Below are positions 31,026 to 39,760 of a DNA stretch of 56,008 nucleotides, in pieces (position 1 is the stretch's first letter; each line of letters begins with the position of its first letter). Source of the DNA: an uncultured Alistipes sp. (GTDB lineage: Bacteria > Bacteroidota > Bacteroidia > Bacteroidales > Rikenellaceae). The stretch covers positions 1 through 56,008 of the forward strand of contig CANASP010000014.1 of NCBI GenBank assembly GCA_947364365.1. The letters are read 5' to 3'. A model generated the notes under the pieces. That model worked only from the letters and a program-made list of their open reading frames with translations, did not search any database and was not told the origin of the DNA. The position numbers and the translations under genes were made by a program.

Positions 31026-33488
31026 ATGAACGGAAAAGTACTGCGACTCATCGCTCTTACGCTCTTGTGCGTTACCGCGGGTTACGCACAGCCGAAGGCC
31101 TCGCTCTCGGGCCGGATCTTCACGGACGGCGGCGCTGCCGTCTCCTATGCCACCGTCGCGCTGAAGGGTACGCGCTACGGCTGCTCCTCCGACGAGCAGG
31201 GAACCTACGCTCTCCAGGCCCCGGCCGGCCGCTATACGCTGGTCGTCTCGGCCATCGGCTTTTCGACGGTCGAGCGGCCGGTCACCCTCTCCGACCGGCA
31301 GTCGACGATGGATGTCGAGCTCGCCGCGTCGCAGGTCGAGGTCGACGAGGTGGTCGTCACGGGCTCCGGCGTGAGCCGCGTCAATCGGTCGCCGTTCAAT
31401 GCCGTGGCGATCGGCACCTCCGAGCTGCGCAACTCCACCAAAAACCTCAGCGACGCCCTGGCCAAGACGCCCGGCATGAAGCTCCGCGAATCGGGCGGTG
31501 TCGGATCCGACATGTCGCTGCTGATGGACGGTTTCAGCGGCAAGCACATCAAGATCTTCATCGACGGCGTCCCGCAGGAGGGCGTGGGCGACTCCTACGG
31601 ACTCAACAACATTCCGATCAACTTCGCCGAACGGATCGAGGTCTACAAGGGGGTGGTTCCCGTCGGCCTGGGCTCCGACGCGCTGGGCGGCGCGATCAAC
31701 ATCGTCACCGACAAGTCGCGGCGCGGCTGGTACCTCGACGCCTCCTACTCCTACGGCTCGTTCAACACCCACAAGTCCTATGTCAACTTCGGTCAGACCT
31801 TCGACAGCGGATTCATGTACGAGATCAACGCCTTCCAGAACTACTCCGATAACGATTATTGGGTGGATACTCCCGTCGAGGAGTTCTTCGCCGACGGCAC
31901 TTCGGTGATCGATACCGACAAGTCCTACCGCGTGCGGCGTTTCAACGACACCTACCACAACGAGGCGGTGACGGGCAAGATCGGATTCGTCGACCGCAAG
32001 TGGGCCGACCGGCTGGTCTTCTCGTTCACCTACTCGCACATGTACAAGGAGATCCAGACCGGTGTGGTGCAGAAGGTCGTCTTCGGTCAGAAGCACCGCA
32101 AGGGCCATTCGCTCATGCCCTCGCTGGAGTATGCCAAGCACAATTTCCTCGTCCGGGGGCTCGACCTGACCGTCACGGCCAACTACAACGACAACGTCGG
32201 GCGGAACATCGACACGGCGGCCTACCGCTACAACTGGTTCGGCGAGCGGAAGTACATGAACGGCACGCTCGGCGAGCAGTCCTACCAGAACACCCGTTCG
32301 GCCAACCACAACTGGAACGCCACGGCGACGCTCCGCTACCGCCTCGGCCGCGCCCACACCTTCACCCTGAGCCACGTGTTCAACTCGATCACCCGCTCCA
32401 ATTCGCAGGCCGCCGGCGTCGCCCAGCGCGAGGTCGATGCCTTCGACAAGCAGACGCGCAAGAACATCACGGGGCTTTCCTACCAGCTGATGCCCTCCGA
32501 GCGGTGGAATATGTCGGTCTTCGGCAAGTACTACGACCAGTTCAACGCCGGTCCGGTCTCCACCTCCGACAACGGTACGACCGACTACGTGATGCTGTGC
32601 AACAACACCTCGACACTCGGCTACGGTGCGGCCGCGACGGTCTTCTTCCTCCATGGCGCCCAGGCCAAGCTCTCCTACGAGCGCGCCTGCCGCCTGCCGA
32701 CCACCGAGGAGCTCTTCGGCGACGAGGACCTCGAACTGGGTACGATCGGTCTGCGCCCCGAGAAGAGCCACAACCTCAACCTCTCGCTGAGCTACGACCG
32801 CTCGTTCGGCGTGCACGGGCTCTACGCCGAAGCCGGGGTGGTCTACCGCAATACGATCGACTATATCCAGCGCCGTATCGGGACCTATTCGGGCAACAAG
32901 AGCTACGCCTCCTACGAAAACCACGGCAAGGTGGAAACCCGGGGGTACAACTTCTCGGCGCGCTATACCTATGCGGGGTGGGTGAGCGTCGGCGGCTCCT
33001 TCACCCGCATGGACGTGCGCGACCGCACGAAGACGCTCAACGAGGGGGCCTCGCAGACCAATCTCACCTATGGCGACCGCATCCCCAACCAGCCCTATCT
33101 GTTCGCCAATTCCGACGTCACGTTCTATTGGCGCAACCTCTTCGCCCGGGGCAATACATTGAGCTTCACCTACGACAACGCCTGGCAGCACGATTTCCCG
33201 CTCTACTCCGAGAGCCTGGGATCGAAGGAGAGCAAGCAGGTCGTGCCGTCGCAGTTCTCCCACAACCTGATTCTCTCCTACAGCTTCCTCCAGGGCCGTT
33301 ACGTCTTCTCGTTCGAGTGCCGCAACCTCACCGACGCGAAGCTCTACGACAACTTCAGTCTCCAGAAGGCCGGCCGCGCCTTCTACGGCAAGGTCAACGT
33401 CCGACTGGGCGACAACCTCCGCAAAGGCCGTGGCCACGGCCACGGCGCCCGCGCTTCGCACGGCAGCCGCGGCGGCCGCCATCGGTAA
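31026..33488 (+). CDS. xusA: TonB-dependent receptor, XusA-like (xenosiderophore uptake)
   Basis: The 820-residue outer-membrane receptor has a signal peptide ending YAQ, then a carboxypeptidase-regulatory-like domain (about 26-105), a TonB-box-like VDEVVVTG and a plug domain (about 115-230: KNLSDALAKTPGMKLRESGG, GLGSDALGGAINIV). A 22-strand-type barrel follows. It is first in an operon with a DUF4374 lipoprotein and a PepSY membrane protein, the order of xusABC in Bacteroides thetaiotaomicron, which uses ferric enterobactin. After the last barrel strand (FYGKVNVRLGDN) the protein carries an unusual Gly/His/Arg-rich tail of about 22 residues. Confidence 0.88.
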   Translation: MNGKVLRLIALTLLCVTAGYAQPKASLSGRIFTDGGAAVSYATVALKGTRYGCSSDEQGTYALQAPAGRYTLVVSAIGFSTVERPVTLSDRQSTMDVELAASQVEVDEVVVTGSGVSRVNRSPFNAVAIGTSELRNSTKNLSDALAKTPGMKLRESGGVGSDMSLLMDGFSGKHIKIFIDGVPQEGVGDSYGLNNIPINFAERIEVYKGVVPVGLGSDALGGAINIVTDKSRRGWYLDASYSYGSFNTHKSYVNFGQTFDSGFMYEINAFQNYSDNDYWVDTPVEEFFADGTSVIDTDKSYRVRRFNDTYHNEAVTGKIGFVDRKWADRLVFSFTYSHMYKEIQTGVVQKVVFGQKHRKGHSLMPSLEYAKHNFLVRGLDLTVTANYNDNVGRNIDTAAYRYNWFGERKYMNGTLGEQSYQNTRSANHNWNATATLRYRLGRAHTFTLSHVFNSITRSNSQAAGVAQREVDAFDKQTRKNITGLSYQLMPSERWNMSVFGKYYDQFNAGPVSTSDNGTTDYVMLCNNTSTLGYGAAATVFFLHGAQAKLSYERACRLPTTEELFGDEDLELGTIGLRPEKSHNLNLSLSYDRSFGVHGLYAEAGVVYRNTIDYIQRRIGTYSGNKSYASYENHGKVETRGYNFSARYTYAGWVSVGGSFTRMDVRDRTKTLNEGASQTNLTYGDRIPNQPYLFANSDVTFYWRNLFARGNTLSFTYDNAWQHDFPLYSESLGSKESKQVVPSQFSHNLILSYSFLQGRYVFSFECRNLTDAKLYDNFSLQKAGRAFYGKVNVRLGDNLRKGRGHGHGARASHGSRGGRHR

Positions 33489-33522
33489 GGCATCCTTAAT
33501 TAAACAATCATCGATAAATTGA

Positions 33523-34902
33523 ATGAAAATGAAAAAGAGACTTCTCTATTTCGCCGCCTTTTCGGCGTGCTGCCTCGCTGCGGCCTGTTCGAATGACGAG
33601 CCCGCTACCGATCCGGATCCCGTACCCGCACCCGACGCCGCTTCGGCCTATGTCGTGGTAGGCTCGGCCGACGGCGCCGCCTACCTGATGGCCAACGAAT
33701 CGCTCGAAGAGGGCGACATCACCGCTGCCGGCAACGGCCTGGAGGTGTCGGCAGGCAATTCGTCGACCTGGTTCTTCTTCGGCGACAAGTACCTCTACCA
33801 TCTGAGCTACAGCCAGGGGCAGGCCGGTACCACGAGCGCCTACTACCTCGATGCCGACGGACGCATCCGGGCCCGTTCCAAGGAGTACAACATTCTCAAC
33901 TTCTGGACCTACGGCATGGTCGGCAACTATGTCATCACCTCGGCTGCGGCCGCAGGCGACAAGACCGACGAGGCCGGCAACAAGGCCTATAACCTGACCT
34001 TCACCCTGCTCGACGTCGTCAACGAGACTTCGCGCACGCAGACCGTCCTTTCGGAGGATTTCCTCGGCAACAAGGAGTATGTGATGTTCTCGGGTCTGCT
34101 CGAAGCCAACGGCAAGATCTACACGGCGGTCGTTCCCATGGGCTGCTCGCCCTACGGCGTCAAGGCCGGCGGCGTCCTGCCGGGCAACGAGGCGCTGGTG
34201 ACCGGCAACGAAAGCGGTACGGGCGGCGGCCGTGCCGAGGCGGGCTCGCTCTCGGGCACGCAGTACGCCGACCACTGCTGGGTGGCCATCTACGATGCCG
34301 ACGACCTCGAGTTCGCCCATCCGACCCTCGTCCACACCGACAAGCTCAGCTACGCCTGCGGCCGCATGCGCTCGGCCTACTACCAGACGATCTGGGCCGC
34401 CGACAACGGCGACGTCTACGTCTTCTCGCCCTCCTATGCCAAGACCTACACCGATGCCCGCACCACGACCCACAACTCCGGCGTCATGCGTATCAAGGCC
34501 GGTGCCACGGAGTTCGACGACGCCTACGGCTATGTCGACATCGAGGCGCTCTCGGGCGGTCACCCCATCTACCGCTGCTGGCACATCTGCGAGGATTACT
34601 TCCTGCTTCAGCTCTACACCGACGGCTACAACATCATGGGCAAGAACACCAGCGAACTGGCCATCTACAAGGGCGAAACCAAGACCTTCACCAAGGTTTC
34701 GGGTCTGCCCGCCGACCTCTCGTCGATCAGCAGCAAGACGCCCTATTGCGAGAACGGCGCCGCCTACGTCGCGATCGGCACGGAGTCGGCCGACCACCCC
34801 TTCGTTTGCAAGATCGATATGGCCACGGGCCGCGTGTCGCAGGGCATTTCGGTCGATGCCGACGAAATCAACGCCATCGGCAAGCTCGTCTGCGTCGAGT
34901 AA
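33523..34902 (+). CDS. xusB: DUF4374 lipoprotein, XusB-like siderophore-binding protein
   Basis: The 459-residue surface or periplasmic lipoprotein has the lipobox LAAAC (Cys22). The mature part is a beta-propeller-like DUF4374 protein (YVVVGSADGAAYLMANESLE, STWFFFGDKYLYHLSYSQGQ, LNFWTYGMVGNYVITSAA, DEINAIGKLVCVE). XusB of Bacteroides thetaiotaomicron, the best-known member, binds ferric enterobactin and can be released in vesicles. It lies 34 bases after xusA and 24 before xusC. The assignment rests on family and operon order. Confidence 0.85.
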   Translation: MKMKKRLLYFAAFSACCLAAACSNDEPATDPDPVPAPDAASAYVVVGSADGAAYLMANESLEEGDITAAGNGLEVSAGNSSTWFFFGDKYLYHLSYSQGQAGTTSAYYLDADGRIRARSKEYNILNFWTYGMVGNYVITSAAAAGDKTDEAGNKAYNLTFTLLDVVNETSRTQTVLSEDFLGNKEYVMFSGLLEANGKIYTAVVPMGCSPYGVKAGGVLPGNEALVTGNESGTGGGRAEAGSLSGTQYADHCWVAIYDADDLEFAHPTLVHTDKLSYACGRMRSAYYQTIWAADNGDVYVFSPSYAKTYTDARTTTHNSGVMRIKAGATEFDDAYGYVDIEALSGGHPIYRCWHICEDYFLLQLYTDGYNIMGKNTSELAIYKGETKTFTKVSGLPADLSSISSKTPYCENGAAYVAIGTESADHPFVCKIDMATGRVSQGISVDADEINAIGKLVCVE

Positions 34903-34926
34903 CCTTCGGATCTTTTCCCGCATACC

Positions 34927-36294
34927 ATGAAAAAAGTCTTTCGTAAACTTCATCTCTGGCTCTCCGTTCCGTTCGGCATCTTCATCACGCTGATCTGCTT
35001 CTCGGGCTCCATGCTGGTGTTCGAAAAGGAGATCTCCGAATCGTGCCGCCGCGACCTCTATTTCGTCCGCGAGGTTCGGGAGAAGCCGCTGCCGATCGAC
35101 CGTCTGATGGAGCGTGTCGCCGCCTCGCTGCCCGACAGCGTGTCGGCCACCTCGCTGACCGTCTCGCCCGATCCCGAGCGCACGTGGCAGGTCGCGCTTT
35201 CGCAACCGCGCCGCGCCTCGCTCTATGTCGATCCCTACACGGGCGAGGTGACGGGCCGCTCCGAACGGCTGCCCTTTTTCGATACGATGTTCCACCTCCA
35301 CCGCTGGATGATGGGTTCGTCGTCGGGCTTCGGCAAACTGCTGGTGGGCCTGAGCACCCTGGCGTTGGTTCTCATCCTCGTCACGGGGTTGCTGATGTGG
35401 CTCACCAACCGCAACAAGCCGCTGGCCAAAAGCCTGAAGATCTCCTTCACCAAGGGCTGGCCGCGTTTCTGGCACGATCTGCACGTCGCCGGCGGCATCT
35501 ATGCCACCGTTTTCCTGCTCGCCCTGGCGCTCACGGGACTTACCTGGTCGTTCTCGTGGTATCGTAACGGATTCTATCGGACCTTCGGCGTCGAGACTTC
35601 GGCCGGAGGCGGTCACGGTCCCTCTGCCGGCGAGCAGAGCGCGAACGGCCGCGGCGAGCGTGCGGTTTCGGGTGACCGTGCGGTTGCGGGCGACCGTGCG
35701 TCGGGCCGCGACGGCCGCGGCGAGCGGACTGCCCGTGGCGGCGACGAAGATGGAGCCCGTCGTAGCGGACGTGCTGACGCTGCGGATACGACCGCGACCC
35801 GCCGTTTCCGCGGCGAAGGTTTCCGCGGAGAGGGCGCCCGCGACGACGAGGGGGGCTATCGCGGCGGCCGGAGCCGTCGCGGCGAGCGCGGCGAAGGGCG
35901 TGAAGATCGTGCCCGCCGTTCGCCCTACCGGCATTGGCAGTCGATCTACGAGCAGCTGGCGCAGGAACACCCCGCCTATCGTCAGATCACGCTTTCCGAC
36001 GGTTCGGCCAGCGTCGTTCCCGCAGGGCGCCGAAGCCTCCGTGCCGGCGACCGGTTCGAGTTCGATGCCCGCAGCGGACGCATCACGGCCACGCAGCCCT
36101 ATGCCGGGCAGGATCGGTCGGCCAAGGTCCGCGGAGGGGTCTATACGGTGCATGTCGGCAGCTGGGGCGGTCTGCTCACCCGCATCCTGACCCTCCTCGC
36201 GGCGCTGCTGGGTGCCACGCTCCCGCTGACGGGCTACTATCTCTGGATCCGCCGGCTCGTCAAGGGGCACGCGCATCCTCACGACAAGGCTTAA
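34927..36294 (+). CDS. xusC: PepSY-TM protein, XusC-like, with RG-rich insertion
   Basis: The 455-residue inner-membrane protein of the PepSY_TM family probably acts as a ferric-siderophore reductase. Membrane segments are at about residues 10-32, 138-160, 187-210 and 413-442. Candidate haem or metal ligands are His123/His125 (MFHLHRW) and His183/His186 (FWHDLHVAGG). Within the periplasmic loop, residues about 225-333 are a low-complexity Arg/Gly/Glu/Asp stretch (GRGERA, SGDRAVAGDRA, RGGRSRRGERGEG) interrupting the second PepSY domain region. Close homologues would normally have a short loop here. A strong terminator follows. Confidence 0.85.
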   Translation: MKKVFRKLHLWLSVPFGIFITLICFSGSMLVFEKEISESCRRDLYFVREVREKPLPIDRLMERVAASLPDSVSATSLTVSPDPERTWQVALSQPRRASLYVDPYTGEVTGRSERLPFFDTMFHLHRWMMGSSSGFGKLLVGLSTLALVLILVTGLLMWLTNRNKPLAKSLKISFTKGWPRFWHDLHVAGGIYATVFLLALALTGLTWSFSWYRNGFYRTFGVETSAGGGHGPSAGEQSANGRGERAVSGDRAVAGDRASGRDGRGERTARGGDEDGARRSGRADAADTTATRRFRGEGFRGEGARDDEGGYRGGRSRRGERGEGREDRARRSPYRHWQSIYEQLAQEHPAYRQITLSDGSASVVPAGRRSLRAGDRFEFDARSGRITATQPYAGQDRSAKVRGGVYTVHVGSWGGLLTRILTLLAALLGATLPLTGYYLWIRRLVKGHAHPHDKA

Positions 36295-36312
36295 GGCCGC
36301 AGGGCATACTTC

Positions 36313-36346
36313 AAGGGCGTCGAACCGGATTCGACGCCCTTTTTTC
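36313..36346 (+). terminator. Terminator of the Xus operon
   Basis: AAGGGCGTCGAA (36313-36324) pairs with TTCGACGCCCTT (36330-36341), followed by a T-run. Confidence 0.9.
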
Positions 36347-36469
36347 GTATCCTGTCAGACGGCCGGTTCCGCGACGCATCGCGGAACATCGTTTCGATAA
36401 TGTGCGTACATGCTCCGATTCTATCCCGCTAATATTTGCATATTCGTGGAGTTTTGATTTCCTTTGCGG

Positions 36470-36477
36470 TATATTTG
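36470..36477 (+). promoter_or_regulatory. -7 box (TATATTTG) of the GH92 gene
   Basis: A TAnnTTTG match 20 bases before the ATG at 36497. It lies after two upstream in-frame ATG candidates or on top of them, which favours the 36497 start. Confidence 0.6.
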
Positions 36478-36496
36478 TATGAACATATCAACTGTT

Positions 36497-39400
36497 ATGC
36501 GTCGTATTTTTCTTTTCGTATGGATGCTGGCCATCGCGCTTTGCGGCCACGCATCGCCCGCGCGGGATTCGGTCGTCGTGTGGGCCATCGGCCATCCCGA
36601 CGGCACGCCCGGCGGTCTGGCGCTCGCGCCGTCGGGCTACCGCGATTTCCTGGCCCGCGATTTCGGATTCGAGGACCGCTTCTTCCTGGTCGGACACTCC
36701 GATCCTTCGGTCGACTTCCCCTATGTGCTTCCCGGCCCCGTGGATACCTGGGGCGGCACGTGGCCCACGTCGGGGTGGCGTACCCACCAGGTCAATGTGC
36801 TTTTCGGTCTCGATCGGGCGCCGAAGGGCGATTGCCGGCTTCTGGTCGAGCTGGCCGACTTCGCCAAGGGCTTTCTCCCGCTGGTCAAGGTGAGCGTCAA
36901 TGACGTGGACGCCAGTTTCCAGTTGGAGACGCCCGATCATCCGCTTTCGGCCCAGCGTAAGGCGGGGCTGGCCGAGCCGGTCGTCGACACGCTCTCGCTC
37001 TCGGGCGATCTCTCGACGGCCACGCCGCGCAGCCTCTGCGTGCCGCTGCCGGCGGGGGCGTTGCGCGAGGGCGGCAATGCCGTGACGATCACCGTGCTCG
37101 AAGGGTCGTGGATCCTCTTCGACCGCGTGGCGCTGGTCGGCCCGTCGGACCTGCGGGTCGCCGAGCCCCGGCAGCTGTTCCTGCGCGAAGTCGGGGCGGC
37201 TGACTACGGTACGCTGGTCGACGGCTGCGAGGTTCAGCCGCTGCTGGTCGATGTCGAGCACCTGTCCGGCACGCCGCTGCTCGCGGTCGAACTCGACGGC
37301 CGCACGATCTTCGAGCGGCGGGTCGAGCGGGGACGCTACCGCTTCGAGGCCCCCATGCCTGCGGTCGACAAGGCGCGGCGGAGCCGCTACCGCATCCTCT
37401 GCGACGGTCGCGAGGTGGCCGCGGGTCGCGTCGTGCGTACCCCGCAGCCGCTCCGCACGCCGGCCGACTACGTCGACACGCGCATCGGTACGGCCCACTC
37501 GCGCTGGATGATCGCGCCGGGGCCCTGGATGCCCTTCGGCATGGTCAAACTGAGCCCCGACAACCAGAACGCCGGGTGGCAGGCGGGCTATCAGCCGTCG
37601 TTCGAGAATATCGGCTGCTTCAGCCATCTCCACGAATGGACCCTCGGCGGTCTGGGCGTCATGGCGACCAACGGGCCGCTCAAGACGCGCGTCGGCGACG
37701 AGCAGCGTCCCGACGAGGGGTATCGCTCGCGCATCGACAAGCGCTCGGAGCAGGCTCCCATCGGTTATTATGCCGCCGACCTTGCCGACTATGCCATCCG
37801 GGCCGAGCTCACCGCCACCACGCGCTGCGGACTGGAGCGCTTCACCTTCCCCGCCGACCGCGGTGCGGGGCGCATTCTGCTCGACTTCCATCCCCAGGCC
37901 GAGTATGATTTCACCCTGGACAACGTCTCGGTCCGCCGCGTAGGCGACCGCCGCATCGAGGGATCGTGCCGCCAGCTCTCGCCGGGCGTGTGGAGCCACG
38001 ACGCCGACCAGGACTATACGCTCCACTTCGTCGTGGAGTTCGACCGGCCGATCCGCGCGATGGGCAGCTGGTGCGACGACACCACGACGGCCGAGGCCGA
38101 CCGCCTCGTGTGCGGCCCCTGCCGCAACGCCGGTCTGTTCGTCGAGTTCGACCCCGCCGAATCGCCCGTCGTGCAGGTGCGCTCGTCGATCTCGTTCGTC
38201 AGCGTGGAGAATGCAGCGGAGAATCTCCGCAGCGAACTGGCCGACCTCTTCGGCTGGGATTTCGAGGCGGTGCGCCGTCACCAGGTCGACACCTGGAACG
38301 AGCTGCTGGGGCGCGTCGAGCTGCGCTGCGACGATGCGCTGGAGAAGACGCGCTTCTATAATAACATGTACCGCGCGCTGTGCAGCCGCAACATCGCCAG
38401 CGACGTCAACGGCGAGTGGATTTCGACCGACGGCCTCCGCCGCCGCGTGGCCGATCCGTCGCGCGACGTCATGCTGGGCTGCGACGCCTTCTGGAACACC
38501 TTCTGGAACCTCAACCCCTTCTGGAACCTCCTGACGCCCGAATGGTCGAACCGCTGGGTGCGCTCCCAGCTGGCCATGTACGACGCCAACGGCTGGCTCG
38601 CGAAAGGTCCCGCGGGGCTCAATTACATTCCCGTGATGGTCGCCGAGCACGAAATTCCCATGATCGTCTCGGCCTGGCAGATGGGCATCCGCGATTTCGA
38701 CGGGCACAAGGCGCTGGAGGCTGCCGTGAAGATGCAGACCACGCCGGCGCAGAAGGTCTTCAAGGGCTTCGCCGGCAACCGCGACCTGGTCGCCTACATG
38801 CAGCACGGCTACGTCCCCAGCGACAAGGGCCGTTTCTCCAATACGATGGAGTATGCCTTCGACGACTGGACCGTGGGCCAGCTGGCCCGCTCGCTGGGCG
38901 ATCGGACGACCTACGAGCAGTTCGACGCGCGCGGCCGCAACTGGCAGAACGCGATCGCCGACGACGGCTACTGCCACCTGCGCGACAGCGAGGGGCGCTG
39001 GGCCGAGGATTTCGACCCCTTCCGCAGCGGCGCCAACCACCACTACGTCGAGGGCAACGCCTGGCAGCTGACGTTCTTCGTGCCGCAGGACGTTCCCGCG
39101 CTGGTCGCGAAGATCGGTCGCGAGCGTTTCGTCGACCGCCTGCTCTGGGGCTTCAACCAGGACGAGGCGTGGCGTTACAACGCCCCCAACGACCAGTATT
39201 GGGACCATCCCGTCGTGCAGGGCAACCAGCAGTCGATGCACTTCGCCTTCCTGTTCAATTACGCCGGAATGCCGTGGTACACCCAGCGGTGGAGCCGCTC
39301 GATCCTCGACCGCTACTACGGCTGCGGGGTGGCCAACGCCTATCTGGGCGACGAGGACCAGGGGCAGATGAGCGCCTGGGCCGTGCTGGCCTCGCTCGGC

Positions 39401-39682
39401 CTGTTCCAGATCGACGGCGGCTGCAACGCCGAGCCGACCTACGAGATCGCCAGCCCGATTTTCGAGGAGGCGACGATCGACCTGGGCGGCCGCTACGGCC
39501 GCGGCGAGCGCTTCACCATCCGGGCCCGCAACGCCTCGCGCCGCAACATCTACGTGCAGCGCGCGACGCTCAACGGCCGGCCCCTGCGCTCGTTCCGCTT
39601 CCCGGCCTCGGAGCTGCTCGGCGGCGGCGAGCTCGTCCTCGAAATGGGTCCCGAACCCAACACGCAGTGGGGCGTGGAGTAG
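36497..39682 (+). CDS. GH92 family alpha-mannosidase with extra N-terminal domain
   Basis: The 1061-residue exported enzyme has a signal peptide MRRIFLFVWMLAIALCGHAS. An N-terminal region (about 25-320) resembles a rhamnogalacturonan-lyase-like beta-sandwich (GYRDFLARDFGFEDRFF, SGWRTHQVNVLFGL). The GH92 module follows: VDTRIGTAHSRWMIAPGPWM, CFSHLHEWTLGGLG, YVEGNAWQ with the probable general acid Glu852, and LGDEDQGQMSAW with base candidates Asp952 and Asp954. The usual GNEPxHH motif is GNQQSMH here, so the leaving-group subsite probably differs. GH92 enzymes are calcium-dependent exo-alpha-mannosidases. The gene converges with a sugar transporter on a shared terminator. Confidence 0.9.
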   Translation: MRRIFLFVWMLAIALCGHASPARDSVVVWAIGHPDGTPGGLALAPSGYRDFLARDFGFEDRFFLVGHSDPSVDFPYVLPGPVDTWGGTWPTSGWRTHQVNVLFGLDRAPKGDCRLLVELADFAKGFLPLVKVSVNDVDASFQLETPDHPLSAQRKAGLAEPVVDTLSLSGDLSTATPRSLCVPLPAGALREGGNAVTITVLEGSWILFDRVALVGPSDLRVAEPRQLFLREVGAADYGTLVDGCEVQPLLVDVEHLSGTPLLAVELDGRTIFERRVERGRYRFEAPMPAVDKARRSRYRILCDGREVAAGRVVRTPQPLRTPADYVDTRIGTAHSRWMIAPGPWMPFGMVKLSPDNQNAGWQAGYQPSFENIGCFSHLHEWTLGGLGVMATNGPLKTRVGDEQRPDEGYRSRIDKRSEQAPIGYYAADLADYAIRAELTATTRCGLERFTFPADRGAGRILLDFHPQAEYDFTLDNVSVRRVGDRRIEGSCRQLSPGVWSHDADQDYTLHFVVEFDRPIRAMGSWCDDTTTAEADRLVCGPCRNAGLFVEFDPAESPVVQVRSSISFVSVENAAENLRSELADLFGWDFEAVRRHQVDTWNELLGRVELRCDDALEKTRFYNNMYRALCSRNIASDVNGEWISTDGLRRRVADPSRDVMLGCDAFWNTFWNLNPFWNLLTPEWSNRWVRSQLAMYDANGWLAKGPAGLNYIPVMVAEHEIPMIVSAWQMGIRDFDGHKALEAAVKMQTTPAQKVFKGFAGNRDLVAYMQHGYVPSDKGRFSNTMEYAFDDWTVGQLARSLGDRTTYEQFDARGRNWQNAIADDGYCHLRDSEGRWAEDFDPFRSGANHHYVEGNAWQLTFFVPQDVPALVAKIGRERFVDRLLWGFNQDEAWRYNAPNDQYWDHPVVQGNQQSMHFAFLFNYAGMPWYTQRWSRSILDRYYGCGVANAYLGDEDQGQMSAWAVLASLGLFQIDGGCNAEPTYEIASPIFEEATIDLGGRYGRGERFTIRARNASRRNIYVQRATLNGRPLRSFRFPASELLGGGELVLEMGPEPNTQWGVE

Positions 39683-39706
39683 GGGAGCGGGCGCTTCCGA
39701 AAACAG

Positions 39707-39740
39707 ATCGGGCGGGACTGAAAAGTCCCGCCCGATTTCG
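39707..39740. terminator. Bidirectional terminator between GH92 and the sugar MFS gene
   Basis: ATCGGGCGGGACT (39707-39719) pairs perfectly with AGTCCCGCCCGAT (39724-39736) around GAAA. It serves the two convergent genes. Confidence 0.85.
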
Positions 39741-39760
39741 TGTCGCGAGGTTGCTGCGGC

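Noticed and set aside
36464-36496. Upstream in-frame ATG starts of the GH92 gene
   Set aside because: They overlap or nearly touch the -7 box; the ATG at 36497 begins a proper signal peptide.
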